In this document: in pieces, positions 25,423 through 32,261 of the stretch
Layout: each line of letters starts with the position of its first letter
How positions within the stretch are numbered: position 1 is the stretch's first letter
Source: Comamonadaceae bacterium
Lineage (GTDB): Bacteria; Pseudomonadota; Gammaproteobacteria; Burkholderiales; Burkholderiaceae_C
Length of the DNA: 32,261 bases
Direction of reading: 5' to 3'
Assembly (NCBI GenBank): GCA_007280205.1
Contig: QYPX01000069.1
Location: 1-32,261, forward strand
Translations under genes and position numbers: made by a program
The notes under the pieces: generated by a model
Seen by the model: only the letters and a program-made list of their open reading frames with translations
Told to the model about the DNA's origin: nothing
Database searches by the model: none

Positions 25423-26640
25423 ATGGACTTCGACCATTCGGAACGCGCGCAACTGCTGATTCCACAGCTTGAACGCTTCATGGCGGAAGAAATACTTCCC
25501 AACGAGCAGACCTATTACGACCAGTTGGTCCACTCGAACGACTACCGGCAGTGGCGTGTGCCGCCCATCATGGAAGAACTGAAGGCCAAGGCCAGGAACG
25601 CGGGCCTGTGGAACCTGTTCCTGCCTGACGACCAGTACGGCGCCGGCCTGGACAACCGGGATTACGCACCTCTGGCCGAAATCACCGGCCGTTGCCCGAT
25701 CGCGCCCGAGGTGTTCAACTGCGCCGCCCCGGATACCGGGAACATGGAAGTGCTGGTCCGTTACGGCTCACCGGAGCAGAAAGAGCAATGGCTCAAACCC
25801 TTGCTGGCGGGTGAAATCCGTTCCGGTTACTCGATGACCGAACCGGCCGTGGCTTCGTCGGACGCCACCAACATGAAGGCGACCTGCGAGGTCGAAGGCG
25901 ACGAAGTCGTCATCAACGGCCAGAAGTGGTGGACCAGCGGTGCCGGCGATCCGCGTTGCAAGATTCTCATCTTCATGGGCGTTACGGACCCAAGTGCCGA
26001 CCGGCTCAAACGCCATTCCATGGTGCTGGTACCGCTCGATACCCCTGGTGTCAAGATCCTGCGCATGCTGCCGGTCCTCAATTCGCTCGACGAACCGCAC
26101 GGTCATGCGGAGATCCTGTTCGAGAACGTGCGTGTGCCGGTCAGCAATATCATCCATGGCCCGGGACGCGGCTTCGAGATTGCCCAGGGCCGACTGGGTC
26201 CGGGTCGCATCCACCATTGCATGCGCTTGATCGGCGCCTCCGAGCGCGCATTGCAGTTGTTGTGCCAGCGCGGACTCGGTCGTATCGCCTTTGGCAAGCC
26301 CCTGGTTGAGCTGGGCAGCAACCGCGACATCATCGCCAACGCCCGTCTGGCGATCGACCAGGCGCGCTTGCTGACGATGAAAGCGGCCTGGGCACTTGAC
26401 AAGCGCGGCACCTTTGGCGCGCTCAATGACATATCGGCGATCAAGGTGGTCGCACCCAACGTCTTGCAGCACATCGTTGACGCGGCGATCCAGATTCACG
26501 GCGGCGAGGGTGTGTCGGACCCGGAGTTGTCGCGGCTACTGGGAATGGCACGGGCACTGCGCCTTGCCGATGGCCCGGATGAAGTGCATCGCCGGCAGAT
26601 CGCCAAGCTGGAACTGTCCAAATATCTGCGCAAGTCATAA
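25423..26640 (+). CDS. Acyl-CoA dehydrogenase (ACAD10/11-like)
   Basis: A 405-residue [19 protein letters not shown] (136-150) is the FAD-contact motif of the ACAD10/11 group, DGQ-like [12 protein letters not shown] follows, then [33 protein letters not shown] and the typical end [22 protein letters not shown]. Human ACAD11 and relatives handle 4-hydroxy or long-chain acyl-CoAs, so this may serve a hydroxylated intermediate; that is inference. It has its own promoter and dyad, apart from the ACAD pair at 14961-17293. Its stop codon lies within the first unit of the 60-bp tandem repeat. Confidence 0.92.
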   Translation: MDFDHSERAQLLIPQLERFMAEEILPNEQTYYDQLVHSNDYRQWRVPPIMEELKAKARNAGLWNLFLPDDQYGAGLDNRDYAPLAEITGRCPIAPEVFNCAAPDTGNMEVLVRYGSPEQKEQWLKPLLAGEIRSGYSMTEPAVASSDATNMKATCEVEGDEVVINGQKWWTSGAGDPRCKILIFMGVTDPSADRLKRHSMVLVPLDTPGVKILRMLPVLNSLDEPHGHAEILFENVRVPVSNIIHGPGRGFEIAQGRLGPGRIHHCMRLIGASERALQLLCQRGLGRIAFGKPLVELGSNRDIIANARLAIDQARLLTMKAAWALDKRGTFGALNDISAIKVVAPNVLQHIVDAAIQIHGGEGVSDPELSRLLGMARALRLADGPDEVHRRQIAKLELSKYLRKS

Positions 26641-26755
26641 ACGGTTGGGGACAGAGCACGCTCACTTCGTGTAGCTTTGGTCTGTCCCACAAAGACATAA
26701 TCAGTTGGGGACAGAGCACGCTCACTTCGTGTAGCTTTGGTCTGTCCCACAAAGT
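26636..26755. repeat. Two tandem 60-bp units, each a hairpin
   Basis: Units 26636-26695 and 26696-26755 differ at three positions; the 51-base cores 26644-26694 and 26704-26754 are identical. In each unit GGGACAGA and TCTGTCCC form the outer stem and CACG/CGTG an inner stem. The first unit overlaps the ACAD stop codon and the second ends 18 bases before the NMO start. It looks like a duplicated REP-type element that may act as a terminator or mRNA stabiliser between the two genes. Only two units exist and there are no unique spacers, so it is not CRISPR. Confidence 0.9.
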
Positions 26756-26773
26756 TCAAGAAAGGGAAATATC

Positions 26774-27751
26774 ATGAAAACACGCATCACCGAATTGCTC
26801 GGAATTGAGCACCCCATCATTCAGGGTGGCATGCACTATGTCGGCTATGCCAAGCTGGCAGCGGCAGTATCCAATGCCGGTGGTCTGGGCATCATCACCG
26901 CCCTGACACTGGGCACGCCAGAGTTGCTGGCCAAGGAAATTGCGCTTTGCCGGGAGATGACAAACAAACCCTTCGGCGTCAACCTGACGTTCCTGCCAGC
27001 GTTCTCCGAACCACCTTACCCCGAATACATTCGCGCGATCATCGAAGGCGGCGTGAAGGTCGTCGAGACCGCAGGGCGCAATCCTCAAGCCTACATGCCT
27101 TATCTGAAGCAGGCCGGCATCAAGGTGATTCACAAATGCACATCGGTGCGGCACTCACTGAAGGCGCAGGCAATTGGCTGCGACGCCGTCAGCGTCGATG
27201 GTTTTGAGTGCGGCGGCCATCCAGGCGAAGACGATGTGACCAACTTCATCCTGTTGCCGCGGGCAGCCGACGAATTGAAGATTCCGTTTGTGGCATCTGG
27301 CGGCATGGCCGATGGACGCAGCCTGGTGGCGGCACTGGCACTGGGGGCGGAGGGTATCAACATGGGCACGCGTTTCATCGCGACAAAGGAAGCACCGGTA
27401 CACGACAACGTCAAGAACGCGATCGTCGCCGCCAGCGAGTTGGACACACGTCTGGTGATGCGCAAGCTTCACAATACCGAACGAGTGATGATGAATTCGG
27501 GCGTTGAACGCCTGCTCGAAATTGAAAAGCAAAAGGGCGACGCGCTGACCATTGCCGATGTCTACGATCAAGTCGCCGGCGTCTATCCGAAGATCATGCG
27601 CGATGGCGAGATGGAAGCCGGCGCCTGGAGTTGCGGCATGGTCGCCGGATTGATACACGATATACCGAGTGTCAAGGAACTGATTGACCGGATCATGAGC
27701 CAGGCCGATGCGCTGATCACCCAGCGACTGGCTGGCTTGAGCCGGCCGTAG
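26774..27751 (+). CDS. Nitronate monooxygenase-family flavoprotein
   Basis: A 325-residue FMN TIM barrel: PIIQGGM at 14-20, AVSNAGGLGII, KPFGVNLTF, the His-containing CGGHPGED motif (His149), VASGGMADGRS and ALGAEGINMGTRF (phosphate binding). His149 is the catalytic base position in true nitronate monooxygenases. The family also includes IpdC-type reductases acting on CoA esters in steroid-ring breakdown, which fits this CoA-rich neighbourhood. AAGGG precedes the ATG. Compare the second, His-lacking member at 31020-31970. Confidence 0.88.
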   Translation: MKTRITELLGIEHPIIQGGMHYVGYAKLAAAVSNAGGLGIITALTLGTPELLAKEIALCREMTNKPFGVNLTFLPAFSEPPYPEYIRAIIEGGVKVVETAGRNPQAYMPYLKQAGIKVIHKCTSVRHSLKAQAIGCDAVSVDGFECGGHPGEDDVTNFILLPRAADELKIPFVASGGMADGRSLVAALALGAEGINMGTRFIATKEAPVHDNVKNAIVAASELDTRLVMRKLHNTERVMMNSGVERLLEIEKQKGDALTIADVYDQVAGVYPKIMRDGEMEAGAWSCGMVAGLIHDIPSVKELIDRIMSQADALITQRLAGLSRP

Positions 27752-27762
27752 CAAACTGGTTG

Positions 27763-27785
27763 TTATGGCATATATAATGTCAATA
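27763..27785. promoter_or_regulatory. 23-bp dyad operator candidate, reverse orientation, with TATAAT at its centre
   Basis: Reading the minus strand gives TATTGACA-N7-TGCCATAA, with both nine-base outer blocks identical to the 5906-5928 site. On the plus strand a perfect TATAAT (27773-27778) lies in the middle, about 40 bases before the ATG at 27818. Repression by occlusion of the -10 is the natural reading. No good -35 box is seen. Confidence 0.55.
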
Positions 27786-27817
27786 GTTTTTTATCAACTG
27801 CCTTAAAGGAGAACGGC

Positions 27818-28030
27818 ATGAGTTATTCGATTGAAAGCAACCTCGGTGAGCTTCTTGACAACGAGCAGACCAAGGCGATTCTGGAACAACATTTGCCTGG
27901 TATTGCCAGCCACCCTTCCATCGGCATGGGGCGCTCGATGCCACTGAAAACCGTTGCCGGCTTTTCTGGCGGCATGATTACCGATGCGCATCTGGCAAAA
28001 ATTGCTGAAGACTTCGCCAAGTTGGCGTAG
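27818..28030 (+). CDS. 70-aa protein with LGELLDN...LPG...IGMGRSM motif, unknown
   Basis: Short but well supported: AAAGGAG at the right distance before ATG, TATAAT upstream, and family-like composition. The pattern LGELLDNEQTKAILEQHLPG, then IGMGRSMPLKTVAGFSGG and ITDAHLAKI resembles a small helical domain that I recall at the ends of some glycoside hydrolases and esterases and as a stand-alone protein. No function is established that I can name. It sits under its own dyad-controlled promoter and precedes the 28086 gene by 55 bp. Confidence 0.75.
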   Translation: MSYSIESNLGELLDNEQTKAILEQHLPGIASHPSIGMGRSMPLKTVAGFSGGMITDAHLAKIAEDFAKLA

Positions 28031-28085
28031 GGCCTGAGCGTCCCGCTGCAGGCGCGAATCCCCTGTCGATTGGAGAAGAATTCGA

Positions 28086-28730
28086 ATGAATACCCTGCAA
28101 TCCGACACGGCGCTGGGGCAGCCCGAGTGGACCGACAACTGGACGATTGGCGGCTGCGGCTCGCTGCACATGGAAATCATGAATGCCGCCACCGGCGACG
28201 TCTGGCTGGCGCAGCAGCCGGTGACCGACGTCCAGTTCGAGGCGCTGGTGCCGCCGCCGGGATTTCAAAAAAGCGGCATCGGCCAGGCAAGTGTCGATGC
28301 TGCCTATTTTCGGCGTTCGCCCGGCGCAAGCGCGGACGGGCCGGTCGAGACGATGGAGGTTGACGGCCTGCGCTTCGCCCGCGTCGCCCGACCAGTGCGC
28401 TTTGAGCCGGGACATCGCGGCCTGTGGGTTGCCTATATAGACAAGTACCACCGAGTGCTATTCAAGGCCGGCCGCAGCATCGAGATCATGGATTGCGGCG
28501 ATGGCAATGATTATCTGCAGCAGGTCTCCCGGGGGCGTGGACCGATCCTGGCGGCTCTTGGAATCAGCACCGAACGTCAGCTCCCGCAAGGCTGGTCTGT
28601 GCGCACGGTAACACTGGCGAAAGACCTGCTGGTCGAACTGCCGAACCCCGCACGTGTCGTGTTTTTTTCCAACGGCGATTCGTTCCAGGGCCCGCTGCAA
28701 CTTGAACCCGGCCTCATTGGCTCAACTTGA
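28086..28730 (+). CDS. Unknown 214-aa protein
   Basis: No family recognised. It is soluble, without signal peptide or TM segment. It has repeated aromatic and charged stretches (WTDNWTIGGCGSLHMEIM near the start) and ends VELPNPARVVFFSNGDSFQGPLQLEPG. GGAGAAG lies about 10 bases upstream of the ATG. It is probably co-transcribed with the 70-aa protein. An overlapping ATG at 28730 opens a short frame that runs into the antisense of the next gene; I do not support it as a gene. The 108 bp to 28839 hold nothing else clear. Confidence 0.7.
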   Translation: MNTLQSDTALGQPEWTDNWTIGGCGSLHMEIMNAATGDVWLAQQPVTDVQFEALVPPPGFQKSGIGQASVDAAYFRRSPGASADGPVETMEVDGLRFARVARPVRFEPGHRGLWVAYIDKYHRVLFKAGRSIEIMDCGDGNDYLQQVSRGRGPILAALGISTERQLPQGWSVRTVTLAKDLLVELPNPARVVFFSNGDSFQGPLQLEPGLIGST

Positions 28731-28838
28731 TGACCTCTTCGCATCCTGCTGTTGCAGCTCTGCCCGCCACAAGCATTGCACGCGGCGGCTGGCCGTGGCT
28801 TGCGAGTCTTGCGGGTTTGCCCATATTCACGGGCGCAC

Positions 28839-29252
28839 TTATCTGCCTGGAAGGTCCGACTTGGTTTCGATATTCAACTGGCCCGCGAGTCCGGCGATGC
28901 GGTGCTTTTCGATTTCCCGATATTCTGGCGACCGCGTGATCTGGCGAAACACGGCACGCGACGGATATTCCATGAGCCCTACGGTGTCCCAGAGCTCTTC
29001 AACCTCACCCACCATCAGACCGGAGACTTTTCCGGAATACAACAGCCGCCCGCCGGCCGCCTCGACCATGGCTCGCATCTGCAAGGCATAACGCGTATAA
29101 GCTGTGCGACCACTAACGTCCTCGCCATTTTCGTAGCTCGCCTTCTTCTTGAACTTGAGGAGATTGACCATCACAAACGCTCCGTCCTCGGGAGCTGAAA
29201 ATGTGGCACTGATTTGTTCTGCGGTCGGGAAAACGCTGTTGTCAACTTTCAT
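28839..29252 (-). CDS. DUF1330-like small protein
   Basis: A 137-residue protein with FVMVNLLKFKKKA, a middle AAGGRLLYSGKVSGLM and WDTVGLMEYPSRAVFRQITRSPEYREIEKHR. This is the DUF1330/dimeric alpha-beta-barrel pattern (hydrophobic strand, then S-R-x-x-F and SPEY). It lies 56 bp after the intact sulfatase on the same strand, so it is last in an NMO/sulfatase/DUF1330 run. Similarity to the membrane-bound 1183-1827 protein supports a shared origin of the two ends of the locus. No enzyme activity is established for the family. Confidence 0.82.
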   Translation of the reverse strand: MKVDNSVFPTAEQISATFSAPEDGAFVMVNLLKFKKKASYENGEDVSGRTAYTRYALQMRAMVEAAGGRLLYSGKVSGLMVGEVEELWDTVGLMEYPSRAVFRQITRSPEYREIEKHRIAGLAGQLNIETKSDLPGR

Positions 29253-29308
29253 GGGTATTGGCCTTATCGGTGTGTCATTGCAAGTGTCAGGGCGTGCAAA
29301 ACGTGTAT

Positions 29309-30970
29309 TCAGTTGGCCCAGTAAACGTAGGCATCATCAGGACTCTGAGGTTCTTTGAGCGTCTTGTCCAGAGCGAACGCCCCTTCAATCAATGCCGGCC
29401 ATAGCGGCTTGGCCTGCTGCTTGTTGAAACCATCGATCAGTGCCCTGAGCTCTGCCACCTTGGCCGGCTCGCTAGCGGCCAGATTGTTCTTTTCTCCTGG
29501 ATCCTTGGCAAGGTTGTAGAGCCAGTCCTGCTTCGGCAGTTGCGTGACCTGTAGCTTCCAGTCTCCTTCGCGTACTACACGGTAGTCACCGCTGCGCCAG
29601 AACAGTCGGTCATGCGGCTTGCCCGCCGCCTCGCCACGAACGAAGGGCAGCAGATTGACACCGTCGATGATCCGATCCGTTGGCGCTTGAGCACCCGCCG
29701 CTGCCGCCGCGGTGCCAAAGATGTCGAAATGGCTCACCATGGACTCATAGCGTGTGTTGGCTGGAATTTTCCCTGGCCAACGCATGAAGTACGGCACGTG
29801 CGTGCCACCGTCGAAGAAGGTCGCCTTCCAGCCGCGATAGGGCAGGTTCAAGCCCGGGACACCAATGTAATTGGCACCGCCGTTGTCGCTGGTGAATACG
29901 ACCAGCGTGTTGTCGTCGATCCCCTGATCTTTCAGCGCCTTCATGACACGCCCGATATTGCGGTCGAGTGAGCGGATCATGGCGGCGTAGACGCGCGTCG
30001 TGTGGTCCTGAATGTTTGAGAGCGCGTCGTAGTCGGCGCGAGTAGCCTGCAGCGGCGTGTGCGGCGCGTTGTAGGCGAGGTACATCAAGAACGGACGATT
30101 CCTGTTGGCAGCGATGGCCTTGACTGCTTCGTCGGTCAGGTAGTCGGTGAGATAGTTGCGCGGCTGGAACACTTCGCTGCTGTTGAAACGCACGCCCCAG
30201 GGCGCGCTGGCCCACAGAAACTGGTCAATCATGTCGAACTCCTGCTTGGAGTTGACGACGTTGGGATCATTCTCGGGCAGGAACATCGAGGCGCCGTGCT
30301 GCAAGGACAGCGATTCATCGAAACCGTGGGCGTAAGAGCGATATTGTGGACTGTCGCCCAGATGCCATTTACCCAGATGCAGCGTATGGTAGCCCACCCC
30401 CTTGAGCAATTTGGCAATCGTGACTTCGCTGGTTGGCAGGCCCATGTCTTCGTACACGGGCATGTCGCGCTCGCGATCAGCGTGATAAATCGTGTCGTGC
30501 AGGTTGCCCGGCGCGTGGTGCTTACCCACGAGCCGGGCAAATTCCACGGGCACCGGAGTGAACTCGAAACCGAAGCGGGTCGCGTAGCGGCCGGTCATCA
30601 TCGCGGCACGCGAGGGCGCGCAGGTGGCGTTGCCGGCATAGCCCTGTGTGAAGTTGACGCCATCGCGTGCGATGGCATCGATATTCGGTGTCGGGACGCT
30701 GCCAGCGGCGATGCCGCCACCGTAGAACGTGATGTCGTTGAAGCCAAGGTCATCGGCCAGGATCACAATGATATTGGGACGTTTTTTGTCGCCAGGCTGA
30801 GGGCTTGCCGGCCCGGCCTGCCAGTTCACTTCCCGAAACGGGGCGCTGGGCTTGCGCAGGACATACTTCACATACAACACCATCGCGCCTTCGCGCCCGC
30901 CAATGGCGACCAGACCAAGACCACCAAACAGTATGAGGACGATCAGACTCCAGACGATGCGCTTGATCAT
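29309..30970 (-). CDS. Membrane-anchored sulfatase (formylglycine-dependent)
   Basis: The start is ATG 30970: GGAG lies 8 bases upstream and the following residues form a signal-anchor helix (about 4-24). The frame is open further upstream but reads low-complexity sequence. In 553 residues it has ADDLGFND (metal Asp73/Asp74), CAPSR with Cys117 for conversion to formylglycine, GKWHLGD, PHTPL, TSDNGG and GGTHVP, a complete set for the arylsulfatase-A type. It would hydrolyse a sulfate ester in the periplasm. It follows the NMO gene by 49 bp. The decayed copy at 3920-5374 shares its whole layout. A matching formylglycine-generating enzyme is not in the window. Confidence 0.93.
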   Translation of the reverse strand: MIKRIVWSLIVLILFGGLGLVAIGGREGAMVLYVKYVLRKPSAPFREVNWQAGPASPQPGDKKRPNIIVILADDLGFNDITFYGGGIAAGSVPTPNIDAIARDGVNFTQGYAGNATCAPSRAAMMTGRYATRFGFEFTPVPVEFARLVGKHHAPGNLHDTIYHADRERDMPVYEDMGLPTSEVTIAKLLKGVGYHTLHLGKWHLGDSPQYRSYAHGFDESLSLQHGASMFLPENDPNVVNSKQEFDMIDQFLWASAPWGVRFNSSEVFQPRNYLTDYLTDEAVKAIAANRNRPFLMYLAYNAPHTPLQATRADYDALSNIQDHTTRVYAAMIRSLDRNIGRVMKALKDQGIDDNTLVVFTSDNGGANYIGVPGLNLPYRGWKATFFDGGTHVPYFMRWPGKIPANTRYESMVSHFDIFGTAAAAAGAQAPTDRIIDGVNLLPFVRGEAAGKPHDRLFWRSGDYRVVREGDWKLQVTQLPKQDWLYNLAKDPGEKNNLAASEPAKVAELRALIDGFNKQQAKPLWPALIEGAFALDKTLKEPQSPDDAYVYWAN

Positions 30971-31019
30971 TTTCCAGTCTCCGTGATGGTTCCGATGCCA
31001 AAGCCTGCGAACTATAAGT

Positions 31020-31970
31020 TCAGCCGTACTTGCTGGCCATGTCTCTGACTGTTTCCTCAAATTCCCGCATGGTTTCAGCGATGATTTCTGCCACGGTCTT
31101 GACGCTGTCGATCCGTCCCGCGACCTGACCGCACAGCGCAATGGAGGCTTCCATATCGCCGTTTTCATAGAGGTCCAGCATGTTGCCAAATTCCGCCATC
31201 AGGGGTGGGCCGGCGTAATTGGGAACCAGTTCGCGCTCCAGGCGCGACGTCTTCTCAGTGCGCAACACGCGAACGACCGGTTTGGAGAACTGGTTGAGAA
31301 AGATGGTATCGGTCTCTGCCGCGTTCACAATGGCCTGCTTCCAGTTGGCATGCACCGGGCTTTCCTGCGAACAAACCATTCTGGTTCCCATCTGGATGCC
31401 TTCGGCACCTAACGCAAACGCAGCCGCCATGCTGCGACCGCAGGAAAAACCGCCGGCAGCGATGATCGGCACCTTGACTTTTTCGGCGACCAGCGGCAGC
31501 AACACCATCGACATCACCGGCTGTGGATTTTTGAAGCCACCGCCCTCTGCACCCTCAACCACCAAACCGTCGACGCCCGCTTCGATCGCCTTCAGCGCAG
31601 CCTTCAGCGTTGGCACCACATGAAACACGGTCAGGCCAGCCGCTTTGAGTGGTGCGGTGAATTTGGTCGGGTCACCGGCGCTGGTGGTGACAAATCGTAT
31701 CCCCTGGTCGACAACGAACTGGACGATACCCGGATCGCGCACATAAGCCAGCGCAATGTTGACGCCGAAGGGCTTGTCGGTGAGATCGCGCATTTTGGCA
31801 ATCTCAGCCTTGATCACATCGAGTTGACCAGACGAAGTCTCGATGATGCCCATGCCACCAGCGTTCGACACCGCGGCCGCAAGTTGGGCTCTGGAAATCC
31901 AAGCCATCGGCGCCTGCACGATGGGATATTCGACTCCCAGCATGGCGGTAACGCGGTTATTGATTGCCAT
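31020..31970 (-). CDS. NMO-family flavoprotein lacking the catalytic His
   Basis: A 316-residue FMN barrel with PIVQAPMAW, AVSNAGGMGII, KPFGVNIAL, AAGGFSCGRS and ALGAEGIQMGTRM. At the position where the 26774 protein has GGHPG, this one has GGGFKN (Phe146), so the usual base for nitronate oxidation is missing. An enoyl-CoA reductase or IpdC-like role is therefore more plausible than nitronate oxidation. GGAGAAG precedes the ATG. First gene of the NMO/sulfatase/DUF1330 run, 128 bp downstream of the outer-membrane gene. Confidence 0.88.
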   Translation of the reverse strand: MAINNRVTAMLGVEYPIVQAPMAWISRAQLAAAVSNAGGMGIIETSSGQLDVIKAEIAKMRDLTDKPFGVNIALAYVRDPGIVQFVVDQGIRFVTTSAGDPTKFTAPLKAAGLTVFHVVPTLKAALKAIEAGVDGLVVEGAEGGGFKNPQPVMSMVLLPLVAEKVKVPIIAAGGFSCGRSMAAAFALGAEGIQMGTRMVCSQESPVHANWKQAIVNAAETDTIFLNQFSKPVVRVLRTEKTSRLERELVPNYAGPPLMAEFGNMLDLYENGDMEASIALCGQVAGRIDSVKTVAEIIAETMREFEETVRDMASKYG

Positions 31971-32029
31971 CGGGCTTCTCCATTTCAGAATTCCGCAGCT
32001 GGGAAGTTGGTCTCGCGCCCCTAAAGTTC

Positions 32030-32071
32030 GGGCCAGGTGGCTGACTCTGTATCACCAGCACCACCTGGCCC
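32030..32071 (-). terminator. Perfect 11-bp GC stem-loop after the outer-membrane gene
   Basis: GGGCCAGGTGG (32030-32040) and CCACCTGGCCC (32061-32071) pair perfectly around 20 bases, 28 bases downstream of the minus-strand stop at 32099. There is no T-run, so it may be a weak terminator, a processing site or an operator. The rest of the 31971-32098 gap shows only the ribosome site of the NMO gene. The left copy of the outer-membrane gene lacks this hairpin: its repeat ends at base 169 and the next gene follows at once. Confidence 0.45.
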
Positions 32072-32092
32072 TAATTCGGCCCTTCGTCATCA

Positions 32093-32261
32093 TTCAGCTC
32101 AAAAATCCTTGACGAAGCGCAACTGCCAGAAGTTTGCGAACTGCGCGTTGTAGCCGTCCAGATTCTGGGAGTAACTCAGATTGAAGCCGGCTTCCTTGCC
32201 AGGGATCTTGAACGAAACAAAGGGTCCGATGCCGCTGACCCGATAGCGAAGCGCAGGGTTG
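32093..32261. repeat. Right arm of the 169-bp inverted terminal repeat
   Basis: Reverse complement of 1-169 with one difference (32120 against 142). The outermost 141 bases are identical. Similarity ends sharply at 32093, so downstream sequence is unrelated on the two sides. Confidence 0.95.
32099..32261 (-). CDS. C-terminal end of an outer-membrane beta-barrel protein (partial, second copy)
   Basis: The frame enters from the right edge and stops at TGA 32101-32099. It encodes the same 53 C-terminal residues as the left-edge copy, ending in Phe; the single base difference is silent. It probably precedes the NMO/sulfatase/DUF1330 run as an uptake protein, as its twin precedes the left operon. 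The 5' part is outside the window. Confidence 0.6.
   Translation of the reverse strand, partial: NPALRYRVSGIGPFVSFKIPGKEAGFNLSYSQNLDGYNAQFANFWQLRFVKDF

Noticed and set aside
26636-26755. CRISPR array
   Set aside because: Only two contiguous 60-bp copies, no unique spacers, and no cas genes; better explained as a tandem duplication of a hairpin element.
28730-28939. Short plus-strand frame overlapping the 214-aa gene stop and the DUF1330-like gene in antisense
   Set aside because: Stop-start overlap is suggestive, but half of it is antisense to a conserved gene and no homology is visible.

Overview
The window is high-GC, gene-dense Pseudomonadota DNA. Gene style, short intergenic gaps, ATGA-type overlaps and REP-like palindromes suggest a betaproteobacterium (Burkholderiales-like), but no rRNA, tRNA or ribosomal-protein gene is present to fix the taxon. 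The content is catabolic: CoA-ester (beta-oxidation-type) enzymes, two haloalkane-dehalogenase-family hydrolases of different subfamilies, glutathione-transferase-like proteins, sulfatases, NMO-family flavoproteins, DUF1330-like small proteins and TetR regulators. I saw no phage, IS transposase, CRISPR array or RNA gene.

Layout. (1) 1-5374, plus strand: tail of an outer-membrane barrel gene, a medium-chain reductase broken by one in-frame TAG, a two-TM DUF1330-like protein, a subfamily-I haloalkane dehalogenase, a GST-like protein with a C-terminal extension, and a decayed sulfatase. (2) 5417-8838: a small membrane protein (minus) divergent from a GST-like/DUF2855/TetR operon (plus), with a 23-bp dyad between them. 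(3) 8914-17293, minus strand: a beta-oxidation set transcribed as two acyl-CoA dehydrogenase subunits, FadB-like fusion, thiolase, SDR, acyl-CoA ligase. (4) 17458-22793, plus: a double-headed TetR, a LinB/DhaA-type haloalkane dehalogenase, DUF1330, crotonase-fold isomerase, YghU-type GST and a second crotonase. (5) 22843-28730: a GST remnant, SDR, a convergent trans-acting enoyl-reductase-like gene, an ACAD10/11-type dehydrogenase, a 60-bp tandem hairpin repeat, an NMO-family enzyme, a 70-aa protein and an unknown 214-aa protein. (6) 28839-32261, minus: DUF1330-like, intact sulfatase, second NMO-family protein, and again the tail of the outer-membrane gene.

The two window ends are inverted copies of the same 169 bp (one mismatch, the first 141 bp identical). 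Two nearly identical outer-membrane genes therefore point inward from both sides. Each end also carries a sulfatase and a DUF1330-like gene pointing inward, with one sulfatase intact and one decayed, so the locus looks like an inverted duplication in which one arm is decaying. Alternatively the window is a whole contig cut at a repeat.

How the genes may work together (inference): the outer-membrane protein admits a hydrophobic substrate; the membrane-anchored periplasmic sulfatase desulfates it; dehalogenase-fold hydrolases and GSTs act on electrophilic or halogenated positions; FadD activates the acid; the paired ACADs, crotonases, FadB-like protein and thiolase shorten it. Three matching 23-bp dyads upstream of separate units suggest one shared repressor, most simply the TetR at 8224-8838.
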